8,219 nt of DNA from assembly GCA_031367345.1 (NCBI GenBank), contig JANLPR010000138.1:1-8219 (forward strand). Reading direction: 5' to 3'. Source of the stretch: JADKIH01 sp031367345. Lineage in GTDB: Bacteria > Bacteroidota > Bacteroidia > AKYH767-A > 2013-40CM-41-45. The notes under the pieces are model-generated. The model was given only the letters and a program-made list of their open reading frames with translations. It did no database searches and was not told the DNA's origin. The position numbers and the translations under genes are program-made. Position 1 is the stretch's first letter, and every line of letters begins with the position of its first letter. Below, piece after piece: positions 1-5,987 of the stretch.

Positions 1-42
1 TCTCATCATCATTTTATAAAATAGTTTTTACTTTTGTTTACA

Positions 43-1560
43 TTAAAAAATATACTTATCAAACGTTCCATATTTTTCAAGTATTTTTCCTTTTGGAAAA
101 CTTAAAGCTATTAGTATAACGCCTGATATAATAGCATTCCACAATGCATTAGCCGGAATAGTATTAATCAAAAACACGGCTATGATGAGCCAAAGTGCAA
201 AGAGGATATTAATAAACCGTATTGCACGTCCTACTTCAGCCATTGCCATAATTGAAAAAGTAATAACTAATGCACCAAGAGTTGTAAAATTTCCTGCGGC
301 TGCACCTATTACACCAAAATTACCCGGATAAAACATCCACCATAAACCTATTGCAACTGCTAATAAAAGATTCCATGGTAGGTTCATCCCCCAGCGCATT
401 GCTGGAATGGTTTTAGTAATTGATTCAGTAAATCGTGGAGTGCGTATATCATCACTTCCATCTTCAATAGTATCGCCTATCCAAAAAGTTTTCCAGAAAG
501 GTTTTCCTGCTTTCATGCGCTTATGCATAAATTGTATCATTGCTACTACTTCATCCAGAGTTAAAGGTATCATCACAACCATAGCTGCAGCAGTAAGCAG
601 ACAAACGGAACACCAGAAGCCGACTGACACCGGCTGTAAAATGATAAGAACTATACTAACGACTCCCAGCGGAATTACTAATATCCCAAAAAAGGCTACC
701 ATCCACGGCATAGTACGCCAGCGGTTTGACATACCCATGTAGCCCATAAGCGCCTCTATGGTATATGAAAAATTACCTAAGCCACCATCAGAAATTGGAA
801 ACGATTTTGAAACGGTTGATGTCAATACTTTTTCTGTGCCATTACCAAAAAACGGGTCCCAAACATGTGTTATATATCCCAACTGATAAGCCGCTAAATA
901 ACGGGAACCAAAAAATCCAATCCAAGCTAAAATAATTATTGGAGTTCTTTGTAGCCATGTAGAAGGATTATAAGTCCAGCCCGGTGGTGTTTCAGGACCG
1001 GCAGGCATTGTCATCATCATTTTCATCATGCCTGGCATTTCCGGAATCAGAACTGACAGTCCGATTGCTAAAATACCAATGATGCTGTCCATAATAAATG
1101 CTGATGCATCTGGTGACCAGAATGCAAGTGGTGCAAACAATAACCATACTCCAACAAATGAAGATGCCCACGGTGCCCATAAGCGGAATGGATTTGCAGA
1201 GAGTAAACTGAACAAAACTAACAGCGCACCACTTATCATGTCGCTATTTGTCATCGCTGCGCTATGATAGCCGAATGTAAACGGCGAAGCTATGAGAAAA
1301 AATCCAAGCAAGATATTAGTTGCATGTGTCCAGTACAAAGTATTGTAATGTTCAATAATCATTTTATTTTGGTTTGCCTTTTCTTCCTTTTTTACGAGCG
1401 TCATTCCGCACTTCGGGCAGTTGCCAGGCTTATCACTCACTACTTCCGGGTGCATAGGGCAAGTATATTGTATTGCTTTTCCTTCTCCGCTTACTTTTGA
1501 GTTATTTGATTTCACCTCTTCAACTTTGGGAGACATTGAACCGTGCTCGTGCATATCCAT
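43..1560 (-). CDS. HMBD-SPW-VKOR-like multidomain membrane protein
   Basis: Probable inner-membrane thiol oxidoreductase-like protein of 505 residues. Residues 32-58 form a heavy-metal-binding domain (YTCPMHPEV then CPKCGM; C34, C48, C51), after a Met/His-rich N-terminus (MDMHEHGSM). Two SPW-type membrane repeats follow at about 77-122 and 128-172. Next comes a Met-rich linker at 175-185, then a VKOR-like core at about 200-345. The core shows WDPFFGNGTEKVLTS, RWRTMPW and a CSVC pair (C317/C320) in a hydrophobic helix. A further multi-helix stretch at about 392-488 resembles another SPW unit. No cysteine lies in the 226-275 loop, so the loop cysteine pair of classical VKOR enzymes is absent. 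The ATG lies 34 bp after the stop of the epimerase gene, which suggests one transcript. The substrate cannot be read from sequence; a DsbB-like disulfide or quinone role is inference from the family. Confidence 0.85.
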   Translation of the reverse strand: MDMHEHGSMSPKVEEVKSNNSKVSGEGKAIQYTCPMHPEVVSDKPGNCPKCGMTLVKKEEKANQNKMIIEHYNTLYWTHATNILLGFFLIASPFTFGYHSAAMTNSDMISGALLVLFSLLSANPFRLWAPWASSFVGVWLLFAPLAFWSPDASAFIMDSIIGILAIGLSVLIPEMPGMMKMMMTMPAGPETPPGWTYNPSTWLQRTPIIILAWIGFFGSRYLAAYQLGYITHVWDPFFGNGTEKVLTSTVSKSFPISDGGLGNFSYTIEALMGYMGMSNRWRTMPWMVAFFGILVIPLGVVSIVLIILQPVSVGFWCSVCLLTAAAMVVMIPLTLDEVVAMIQFMHKRMKAGKPFWKTFWIGDTIEDGSDDIRTPRFTESITKTIPAMRWGMNLPWNLLLAVAIGLWWMFYPGNFGVIGAAAGNFTTLGALVITFSIMAMAEVGRAIRFINILFALWLIIAVFLINTIPANALWNAIISGVILIALSFPKGKILEKYGTFDKYIF

Positions 1561-1594
1561 TTTTATATTTGAATTAAAAAGACTGAATACTCAT

Positions 1595-2653
1595 TTACTT
1601 CTTGAGTTTATTTTCCTTATAAAATTTTTCAGGATTATCTTTTAAGTTTTTAATCATTCGTGGAAGCGTATCTCGCAATCCATGCTTGGGTTGCCATCCT
1701 AACAATCTTTTTGCTTTTGAACTATCCATTTCAAAATGGTCATCGGCAAGGTCAATCATCCACGGCTTTATAAATGCTTTGCCAAAAATATTTTGCATGA
1801 ACGCTCCGGCTTTAGCAAACCATTTTGGTATATGAATTATTTCCAATTTCTTTCTATTAATTTCTGTACTGATAATATCCTGCAAATCTTTATACGATAA
1901 TGTTTCATCATCTCCGATATTCAATACTATTTCCGTGGGTAAATCTTTTCTTTTTTCTATTGTCTTTACAATAGAATCTACCAAATCATCCAGGTGAACA
2001 TACGTGCTGCCATGTGCAGTATTGGCTGGATATAATCTTGCAGTGATTTGCTTTTCAAAGATGCGCTGTATCTGATTAGTGATTGGAATTGAACTACCGT
2101 TTTCGCTATATACACCTGCAATTCGCATATTCACTACAGGAATTCCTCCCCGTTGTTCGTGCAACACTTTTTCAGTTGCGACTTTTGATTTCGGATAATC
2201 CCACTTGGGTTCAAGAGGTGATTCTTCAGTTATCTTTACTCCCGGTGAGGATGGTTTATACACCAACATACTGCTAGAAAAAATAAACTGCTCCACTTCA
2301 AAATTTTGCAGAAATTTTATTATTCGTTCTGTTCCCTTCACTGTTATTTTATCGTACAAGTCAGAGGGCTTTCCCAAAAAATCGTAATAAGCCGCCAGGT
2401 GAACTACAGCAGTTATTTTGCTTCCGTACTCGTAACGAATCCTTTCAAAAACAAATTCCATGCTTTTGTCACTGGTAATATCGAGACAGATGCATTCTGA
2501 TTCTGCTGGCGGAAATGGATAGCCGGCATTATCAAGTCCGGCAATTCGGTAATGCGTTGCCAGTTTATGAATTAATGCAGTGCCTATCATTCCACTGCTT
2601 CCGGAAACCACAATGACTTCTTTTATTCCTTCGGGTTTGAGTGGTTTATTCAT
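1595..2653 (-). CDS. NAD-dependent epimerase/dehydratase family protein (extended SDR)
   Basis: A 352-residue extended short-chain dehydrogenase/reductase. The N-terminal Rossmann fold starts with VIVVSGSSGMIG, whose GxxGxxG (residues 18-24) binds the dinucleotide. D41 ends the second strand (AGLDNAG), which in this family favours NAD(H). HLAAYYD (85-91) is the usual strand-4 motif, S126-S128 supply the active-site serine region, and Y153-PKS-K157 is the catalytic YxxxK. The C-terminal part (about 180-340) is the variable substrate domain and ends in the LLGWQPKHGLRDTL element common in sugar epimerases. Length is normal for the family. The substrate is not determinable; a nucleotide-sugar, sterol-like or quinone-linked substrate would all fit. 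The gene sits 34 bp upstream of the VKOR-like gene, so the two are probably co-transcribed. The 143 bp upstream contain no promoter I can name. Confidence 0.88.
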   Translation of the reverse strand: MNKPLKPEGIKEVIVVSGSSGMIGTALIHKLATHYRIAGLDNAGYPFPPAESECICLDITSDKSMEFVFERIRYEYGSKITAVVHLAAYYDFLGKPSDLYDKITVKGTERIIKFLQNFEVEQFIFSSSMLVYKPSSPGVKITEESPLEPKWDYPKSKVATEKVLHEQRGGIPVVNMRIAGVYSENGSSIPITNQIQRIFEKQITARLYPANTAHGSTYVHLDDLVDSIVKTIEKRKDLPTEIVLNIGDDETLSYKDLQDIISTEINRKKLEIIHIPKWFAKAGAFMQNIFGKAFIKPWMIDLADDHFEMDSSKAKRLLGWQPKHGLRDTLPRMIKNLKDNPEKFYKENKLKK

Positions 2654-2796
2654 ATTTTAATTTTCCATTTTTTATTTATCTATCAGCATCCTGTTGCTTA
2701 ATATTTTGACTTTATTTTCTTTTCATTTTACTTATATATATTTTTTTCATTTACTGCGTTGGATAATTATTCTTACGTGTAATCACCTTTGATGAG

Positions 2797-3582
2797 TCAC
2801 CATTCTACATCAGGTGAAAAAATGTATTGCGATGAAAATTCTTTGTTTGTTGAAATTGGCTGACGATAACCTATTCCAAGCGTTAAAAATTTATTGACGG
2901 TCACTTTTACGCCGCCAAGCAAATTGAAAGAGGCTAATTCATCCGGCATCTTCTCTCCAAATATTTCAGCAACCAAAAAAATGCCATTCCTTACTTTAAA
3001 AACGAATGAAGCACTACCCTCCAGCATATCTTCACGTGGACTATAATGGATTATCTGGTTAATTGCGAAACGTGGCCTAACGTAAGCTGCGGAAAAACCT
3101 ACCAGAGTATTAATGCGACTTACACCTTTCTTTGTCGGAATTTCAAATTCTATGACTGGACAAAACCCACTCATGCCATCTTTACTTTTTATTGCGACAA
3201 ACTGGAACATTATTTCAGAATGGGTATCATTTAAAAAACGGTCGTTTCTGATGTGAAGCCCAATTGTTTTTGAAAGTCCGGTTTCGAAGTGAAATCCAAA
3301 ATCAACTTTTGTATTTCCTTCCATCTGAGTTGCCGTTACAGGAATCCGCAAACTATAAGAACCTACAGGATCGGGCATACCCATGTGTGTAAAAATAGGA
3401 TGTACAATTTCTTCCCCAACTTCCCCTTCTTTCCCCATTGAATCCATTTTGCTAACAACAGAATCTTTTCCCATTTCCTTGACCTCTCGGCTAAATGCTG
3501 GAATTGTGGTAGAACAGAAAATAATCAATGAATACAAAGAAACTTTAAGGAATGTATGATCAACTTTTACTTTTTGTTTCAT
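2797..3582 (-). CDS. secreted hypothetical protein, probable outer-membrane beta-barrel
   Basis: A 261-residue protein that I cannot assign to a named family. It begins with a signal peptide: basic n-region, hydrophobic stretch at 12-28, and likely cleavage after A29-F30-S31. The next 30 residues are charged and Met-containing (MGKDSVVSKMDSMGKEG), followed by HPIFTHMGMPDP. From about residue 75 onwards there are alternating polar/hydrophobic strands (SYSLRIPVTA, VDFGFHFETG, MFQFVAIKS, SASFVFKVRN, FLTLGIGYRQP). The chain ends in an aromatic residue, Trp261. This pattern suits an outer-membrane barrel. There are no lipobox, OmpA or TonB-box features. It lies between the stress protein and epimerase genes on the same strand, with 126 and 143 bp gaps. 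The His/Met-containing segment near 61-70 and the metal-domain neighbours make a role in metal efflux or sensing possible, but that is inference. Stop is TGA. Confidence 0.75.
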   Translation of the reverse strand: MKQKVKVDHTFLKVSLYSLIIFCSTTIPAFSREVKEMGKDSVVSKMDSMGKEGEVGEEIVHPIFTHMGMPDPVGSYSLRIPVTATQMEGNTKVDFGFHFETGLSKTIGLHIRNDRFLNDTHSEIMFQFVAIKSKDGMSGFCPVIEFEIPTKKGVSRINTLVGFSAAYVRPRFAINQIIHYSPREDMLEGSASFVFKVRNGIFLVAEIFGEKMPDELASFNLLGGVKVTVNKFLTLGIGYRQPISTNKEFSSQYIFSPDVEW

Positions 3583-3602
3583 TTCTTTTTAATTATGGTA
3601 CG

Positions 3603-3617
3603 GGCAATTTGATTGCC
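3603..3617 (-). promoter_or_regulatory. perfect 6-bp inverted repeat in the leader of the barrel gene
   Basis: GGCAAT-TTG-ATTGCC is a perfect inverted repeat with a 3-nt loop. It sits about 20 nt upstream of the ATG at 3582, so it falls in the 5' leader. There is no following T-run on the minus strand, so it is not a good intrinsic terminator. It could be a small operator or a leader hairpin. Chance cannot be excluded for arms this short. Confidence 0.3.
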
Positions 3618-3651
3618 GCTATTGAAATATTTTTTAAAGACGCAGGTGTAG

Positions 3652-3677
3652 ATTATTTTACATTTTAATAAAATAAT
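3652..3677 (-). repeat. AT-only inverted repeat after the universal stress protein gene
   Basis: ATTATTTTA (3652-3660) and TAAAATAAT (3669-3677) are perfect 9-bp arms around an 8-nt loop. They lie about 30 nt past the stop of the stress protein gene. The stem has no G or C and no clean T-tract follows on the minus strand, so it is at best a weak terminator or transcript-end structure. AT-rich composition makes such repeats common by chance. Confidence 0.25.
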
Positions 3678-3708
3678 TGCACTTCTGTCATACTATCGCC
3701 CGTCTATT

Positions 3709-4152
3709 TTATTTCCGAACAATTTCTACTGAACATTTTGCATGTAATACAACTGAATGTGAAACCGAACCAAGTAGAAAACTCTTGACAACCCCATAAC
3801 CATGTGAGCCAACAACAATCAAATCAGCACCAAATTTTTCGGCCTCTTTAAGAATTGCACTCTTTGGAGAATCTCTAATAACTTTAGTTGTTACAATCAA
3901 CGACGGATTTTTTTTACGCAAAACTATTGCTGCTTCTTCGGTTGCTTTCTCTGCCGCTTCTAATGCCTTTTGCTCAAGTTTAGAATGGTATTGACGTAAT
4001 GCACCCATGGGTTCCATCTTCATTGTAAGTGAAGTCTTTTCGTAAGCAGAAATAATACGCACTTTGGTATTATCAGCAAATGGTCTTTTTGCTATTTCCT
4101 GAACTGCTACTTTACTATGTGCTGAGCCATCTATTGCTAAAATTATTTTCAT
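3709..4152 (-). CDS. universal stress protein, single UspA domain
   Basis: A 147-residue cytoplasmic UspA-fold protein, the usual length for one domain. It opens with MKIILAIDGS, where D8 is the conserved nucleotide-pocket Asp. It ends with the ATP-binding signature GSHGYGVVKSFLLGSVS, an exact G-2x-G-9x-G-S (G115, G118, G128, S129), so it belongs to the ATP-binding class. The final strand reads CSVEIVRK. I chose the ATG at 4150-4152. The frame stays open upstream to a TTG at 4189-4191, but the ATG gives the canonical family N-terminus and is preceded by the A/G-rich AAAGAAAAAAATAC. The gene begins 49 bp after the small HMBD gene and is probably co-transcribed with it. In this family such proteins respond to stresses such as oxygen limitation, starvation or metals. 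The trigger here is unknown. Confidence 0.93.
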   Translation of the reverse strand: MKIILAIDGSAHSKVAVQEIAKRPFADNTKVRIISAYEKTSLTMKMEPMGALRQYHSKLEQKALEAAEKATEEAAIVLRKKNPSLIVTTKVIRDSPKSAILKEAEKFGADLIVVGSHGYGVVKSFLLGSVSHSVVLHAKCSVEIVRK

Positions 4153-4201
4153 GTATTTTTTTCTTTGGAAGTATTCATTTTTTCCACTCAAAACAATTGC
4201 A

Positions 4202-4519
4202 TTACACCATTATTTTTTCTATTAATTCCATTCCGCATTTTGGACAATTGCCGGTCTTATTCGAAATCACTTCGAGATGCATGGAACACATGTAGGTTTT
4301 CACTGATTCCGTTTTTTCACTTTTTGTTTCTTTTGTTATCGTTTCCGATGTTTGCTTACTATCGTTTCCCTTATTCTTTTCCTCCGTAATTGCATCGGCA
4401 TTTATTAAACCATTTTCATCGTGGTCGGGATGCTGGCTATTGAAATCCTCATTTGATTTTTCATCTAATGGCATTTCGCGTCCTTTCCAATTTCCATTAT
4501 CCTTTTTAGTCTTTTCCAT
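4202..4519 (-). CDS. small heavy-metal-binding-domain (HMBD) protein
   Basis: A 105-residue protein. Residues 1-75 are a hydrophilic, charged, low-complexity arm rich in Lys, Glu, Asp, Asn and Ser, with a His/Asp patch (HPDHDEN, 30-36). There is no signal peptide or membrane segment. Residues 76-102 are one heavy-metal-binding domain: YMCSMHLEV then NCPKCGMELIEK, with candidate ligands C78, H81, C92 and C95. The canonical CPMHPEV core is changed to CSMHLEV, losing both prolines while keeping Cys and His. The ATG at 4517-4519 is chosen. An in-frame TTG at 4541-4543 would add eight residues but overlaps the leader directly after the SDR remnant. The stop is 49 bp before the stress protein ATG. 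The module is a sibling of the N-terminal domain of the VKOR-like protein encoded downstream. A cytoplasmic metal-binding or metal-delivery role is inference. Confidence 0.75.
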   Translation of the reverse strand: MEKTKKDNGNWKGREMPLDEKSNEDFNSQHPDHDENGLINADAITEEKNKGNDSKQTSETITKETKSEKTESVKTYMCSMHLEVISNKTGNCPKCGMELIEKIMV

Positions 4520-4545
4520 TTTGTTTGTTTTTATATCGATCAAAT

Positions 4546-4677
4546 TTATTTTTCCAAATATCCATCATCAATTTCTAAAGCTGTTCCAGATACAAATGAA
4601 CTGCCTTCGCAAGCGAGAAAAATAAAACCATTTGCAACTTGCTTTTCCTTTTCTAATGTTTCAAAATCCTTTGGCAC
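4546..4677 (-). pseudogene. C-terminal remnant of a short-chain dehydrogenase (SDR)
   Basis: Reading the minus strand from 4677 to the TAA at 4546-4548 gives about 43 residues. They include KQVANGFIFLACEGSSF followed by VSGTALEIDDGYLEK. This matches the last strand-helix-strand of classical SDR reductases (consensus like EVANAVLFLASDEASFVTGTxLxVDGGY). Only this tail is clear. An in-frame TAA sits at 4678-4680, and no start codon, GxxxGxG motif or YxxxK can be found upstream. The segment between LEKEK and QVANG looks shortened, because the usual PLGRLGKPE element is missing. Further upstream in the same frame (about 4681-4722) a broken SFGIN-stop-VRKGLKTKLL stretch may be older SDR sequence, at lower confidence. 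The remnant ends 26 bp before the HMBD ATG, so an intact SDR probably once headed this operon. Confidence 0.7.
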
Positions 4678-4791
4678 TTATAACAATTTTGTCTTCAAAC
4701 CTTTTCTAACTTAATTTATTCCAAAACTTATATTATTTTAAAAGTTTTGCCTATTACGCGAGTCCACAATGTAAAAATGTCGTTTTGATCA

Positions 4792-4830
4792 AGCATTATA
4801 TAATTCCAGTTATAAGTTACATCATTCACA
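4792..4830 (-). promoter_or_regulatory. left copy of a 39-bp inverted regulatory repeat (minus-facing)
   Basis: Read on the minus strand this element starts TGTGAATGATGTAACTTAT and ends AATTATATAATGCT. It matches the plus-strand element at 5898-5936 at 33 of 39 positions with no gap. It contains TATAAT (4795-4800), a good -10-like hexamer, but no clear -35. It faces the SDR remnant and the HMBD/stress-protein genes. I infer a promoter and/or regulator-binding site shared with the right copy. The terminal ATG could also open a 22-codon leader ORF (4728-4796). Confidence 0.55.
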
Positions 4831-4847
4831 CATTATATTTTAAAACC

Positions 4848-4859
4848 ATAACATGTTAT
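4848..4859. promoter_or_regulatory. perfect 12-bp palindrome upstream of the left repeat copy
   Basis: ATAACATGTTAT is fully self-complementary and sits 18 bp upstream of the left 39-bp element. Its position fits an operator for a dimeric regulator acting on the minus-strand genes. Nothing equivalent was noticed at the same distance from the right copy. A 12-bp AT-rich palindrome may be chance. Confidence 0.25.
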
Positions 4860-5043
4860 ATATTTTTGTTCTTTCCATCAGTTGCCTCATAGTGGTTGAA
4901 ATTTAAAAACAGAATTTTCCGTTTAGGCAAAACCAGACATACAAACATTCATAAGATTGCTACAATAATATCATAAGTAAAATAATCAATCGCTATCATA
5001 AGGATCCCTCCGATTGCCTCTCCTACAAACTTCTTCAAACCAT

Positions 5044-5250
5044 TTACAGATCAACTTCACGCATTCCAAATTCATATTCTTTCCTATTTTTCTTTAGTCG
5101 CATTATTTGAAATGTAAGTGCTCGACTCAATTTTGAATCCTGTTTAGAATATTCCTGCGAGCAAACAAAAGATCTACTCTGAAATTCGGTAACCGTCAAT
5201 GAAAAAAAATAAATATTGAAATTAAAAAAGCCTGAAATCACTTCCTTCAT
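5044..5250 (-). CDS. doubtful small hypothetical ORF
   Basis: A 68-residue frame starting at the ATG at 5248-5250; upstream it remains open only to a TTG at 5272-5274. The N-terminal part is aromatic and hydrophobic (GFFNFNIYFFSLTVTEF). The C-terminal part is basic and charged (IMRLKKNRKEYEFGMREVDL) and looks more protein-like than random AT-rich translation. No family is recognised, no good ribosome-binding context is seen, and no neighbour is close on its strand. It may be a remnant or chance. Confidence 0.18.
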   Translation of the reverse strand: MKEVISGFFNFNIYFFSLTVTEFQSRSFVCSQEYSKQDSKLSRALTFQIMRLKKNRKEYEFGMREVDL

Positions 5251-5897
5251 GCTATATCTTTGAGCACAAGTCAAGTTATGCGCGAGAGTAAGCTCTCCCT
5301 ATTCAGCACTTCACTTAAATAATACTTTACAATAATATTATTAGTTTGATGCAATTCGAAGTTATGAAAAAACAAAATAATTTATTTGTGGTAGAGATGG
5401 TGCCATTTGATATTATGACGAGGTTGAAATCCACCACCGCTACTTAGCACCTACTCATTTGTTTAAATAATAGAACGGATGCTATTTTTATTTAAAATAA
5501 AAGAATAAATACAACTTGTCGCTTCATAACTAATGACGGAAAAGATTCTCCTTAGCATTACTTTTCCAAATTTTGAAAAAAGAAAAAAAGGAACTATTCA
5601 TCCATTCAAAAAACAAACAACTGAATCTGGAAATTAAAATTATTGGAAATATTTACTTCCAACGTAAATCATTTCCTTTTACATAAATACCGTTTTTAAA
5701 ATTGAAAAATAAATTTATATTTTTAACAACCTTCCTTATTAATTAAATGCGAAATCAAAAGTCCTTAACCGGATATATCTGATTAGAGGATTTTATGTGT
5801 TTAATATTTTAATAAGTAGCTTTAACTATGAAGATCGAGGCATATTTTACACTTAGACAAATAGATTAGAGTATTAAATGTCCAAAACAGCACACTA

Positions 5898-5936
5898 TGT
5901 GAATAATGTAACTTATTATTAAAATTATGTAATGCT
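5898..5936 (+). promoter_or_regulatory. right copy of a 39-bp inverted regulatory repeat (plus-facing)
   Basis: Read on the plus strand it starts TGTGAATAATGTAACTTAT and ends AATTATGTAATGCT. It is ungapped and 33/39 identical to the minus-strand element at 4792-4830. It ends 51 bp before the ATG of the PorT-like gene, a normal promoter distance. TGTAAT at 5928-5933 occupies the place of TATAAT in the left copy. TGT-A/G-A half-sites recur at 5898, 5907 and 5928. A 12-codon ORF (5932-5970) starts at its last ATG. Shared control with the minus-strand cluster is inference. Confidence 0.55.
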
Positions 5937-5987
5937 ATCTCTCGTAAGAATGGAGATACTTGCAGAATAATTTAAAATAAAAACAAA

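Larger units (their letters stand above)
4831..5897. other. AT-rich region between the repeat copies, no convincing gene
   Basis: About 1.07 kb between the two outward-facing repeats. I see no recognisable protein family, RNA gene or transposase. Contents noted: a 12-bp palindrome (4848-4859), a minus-strand frame of 62 codons broken by one TGA (about 4866-5053, with a hydrophobic stretch GEAIGGILMIAIDYF), a minus-strand ORF at 5044-5250, a 27-codon plus-strand ORF at 5364-5447, and a short GAGAG/CTCTC hairpin at 5284-5297. Stops are frequent in the remaining frames. The simplest reading is long intergenic DNA with decayed sequence. An unannotated small RNA or small protein cannot be excluded. 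Confidence 0.5.

Noticed and set aside
407..742. Plus-strand open frame of 111 codons
   Set aside because: It lies wholly antisense to the well-supported VKOR-like gene and shows no family motif. The same applies to 992-1180 (minus), 1028-1267 and 1264-1500 (plus).
4153..4191. TTG start extending the universal stress protein by 13 residues
   Set aside because: The ATG at 4150-4152 gives the canonical UspA N-terminus and family length and has a purine-rich upstream context.
4080..4389. Plus-strand open frames rich in Phe/Leu over the Usp and HMBD genes
   Set aside because: Their composition is what antisense reading of Lys/Glu-rich coding sequence produces; the minus-strand genes have clear domain signatures.
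4520..4543. TTG start extending the small HMBD protein by eight residues
   Set aside because: An ATG eight codons later gives the same domain, and the TTG lies only 2 bp past the SDR remnant stop.
4440..4625. Plus-strand 61-codon frame across the SDR remnant and HMBD start
   Set aside because: Low-complexity Phe/Ser/Leu translation antisense to real coding sequence.
4866..5053. Minus-strand 62-codon frame with one TGA and a hydrophobic patch
   Set aside because: No recognisable domain; it could be decayed coding sequence, but the evidence is too thin to call a pseudogene.
5284..5297. GAGAG-TAAG-CTCTC hairpin
   Set aside because: Only 5 bp with no T-run on either strand and no gene ending nearby.
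5364..5447. 27-codon plus-strand ORF (MKKQNNLFVVEMVPFDIM...)
   Set aside because: It is short, lacks a family match or supporting context, and is expected by chance in 1 kb of intergenic DNA.
5410..5450. tRNA-like look of GGTTGAAATCC followed by ACCACCGC
   Set aside because: No acceptor, D or anticodon stems can be paired around it, and the T-loop is not canonical.
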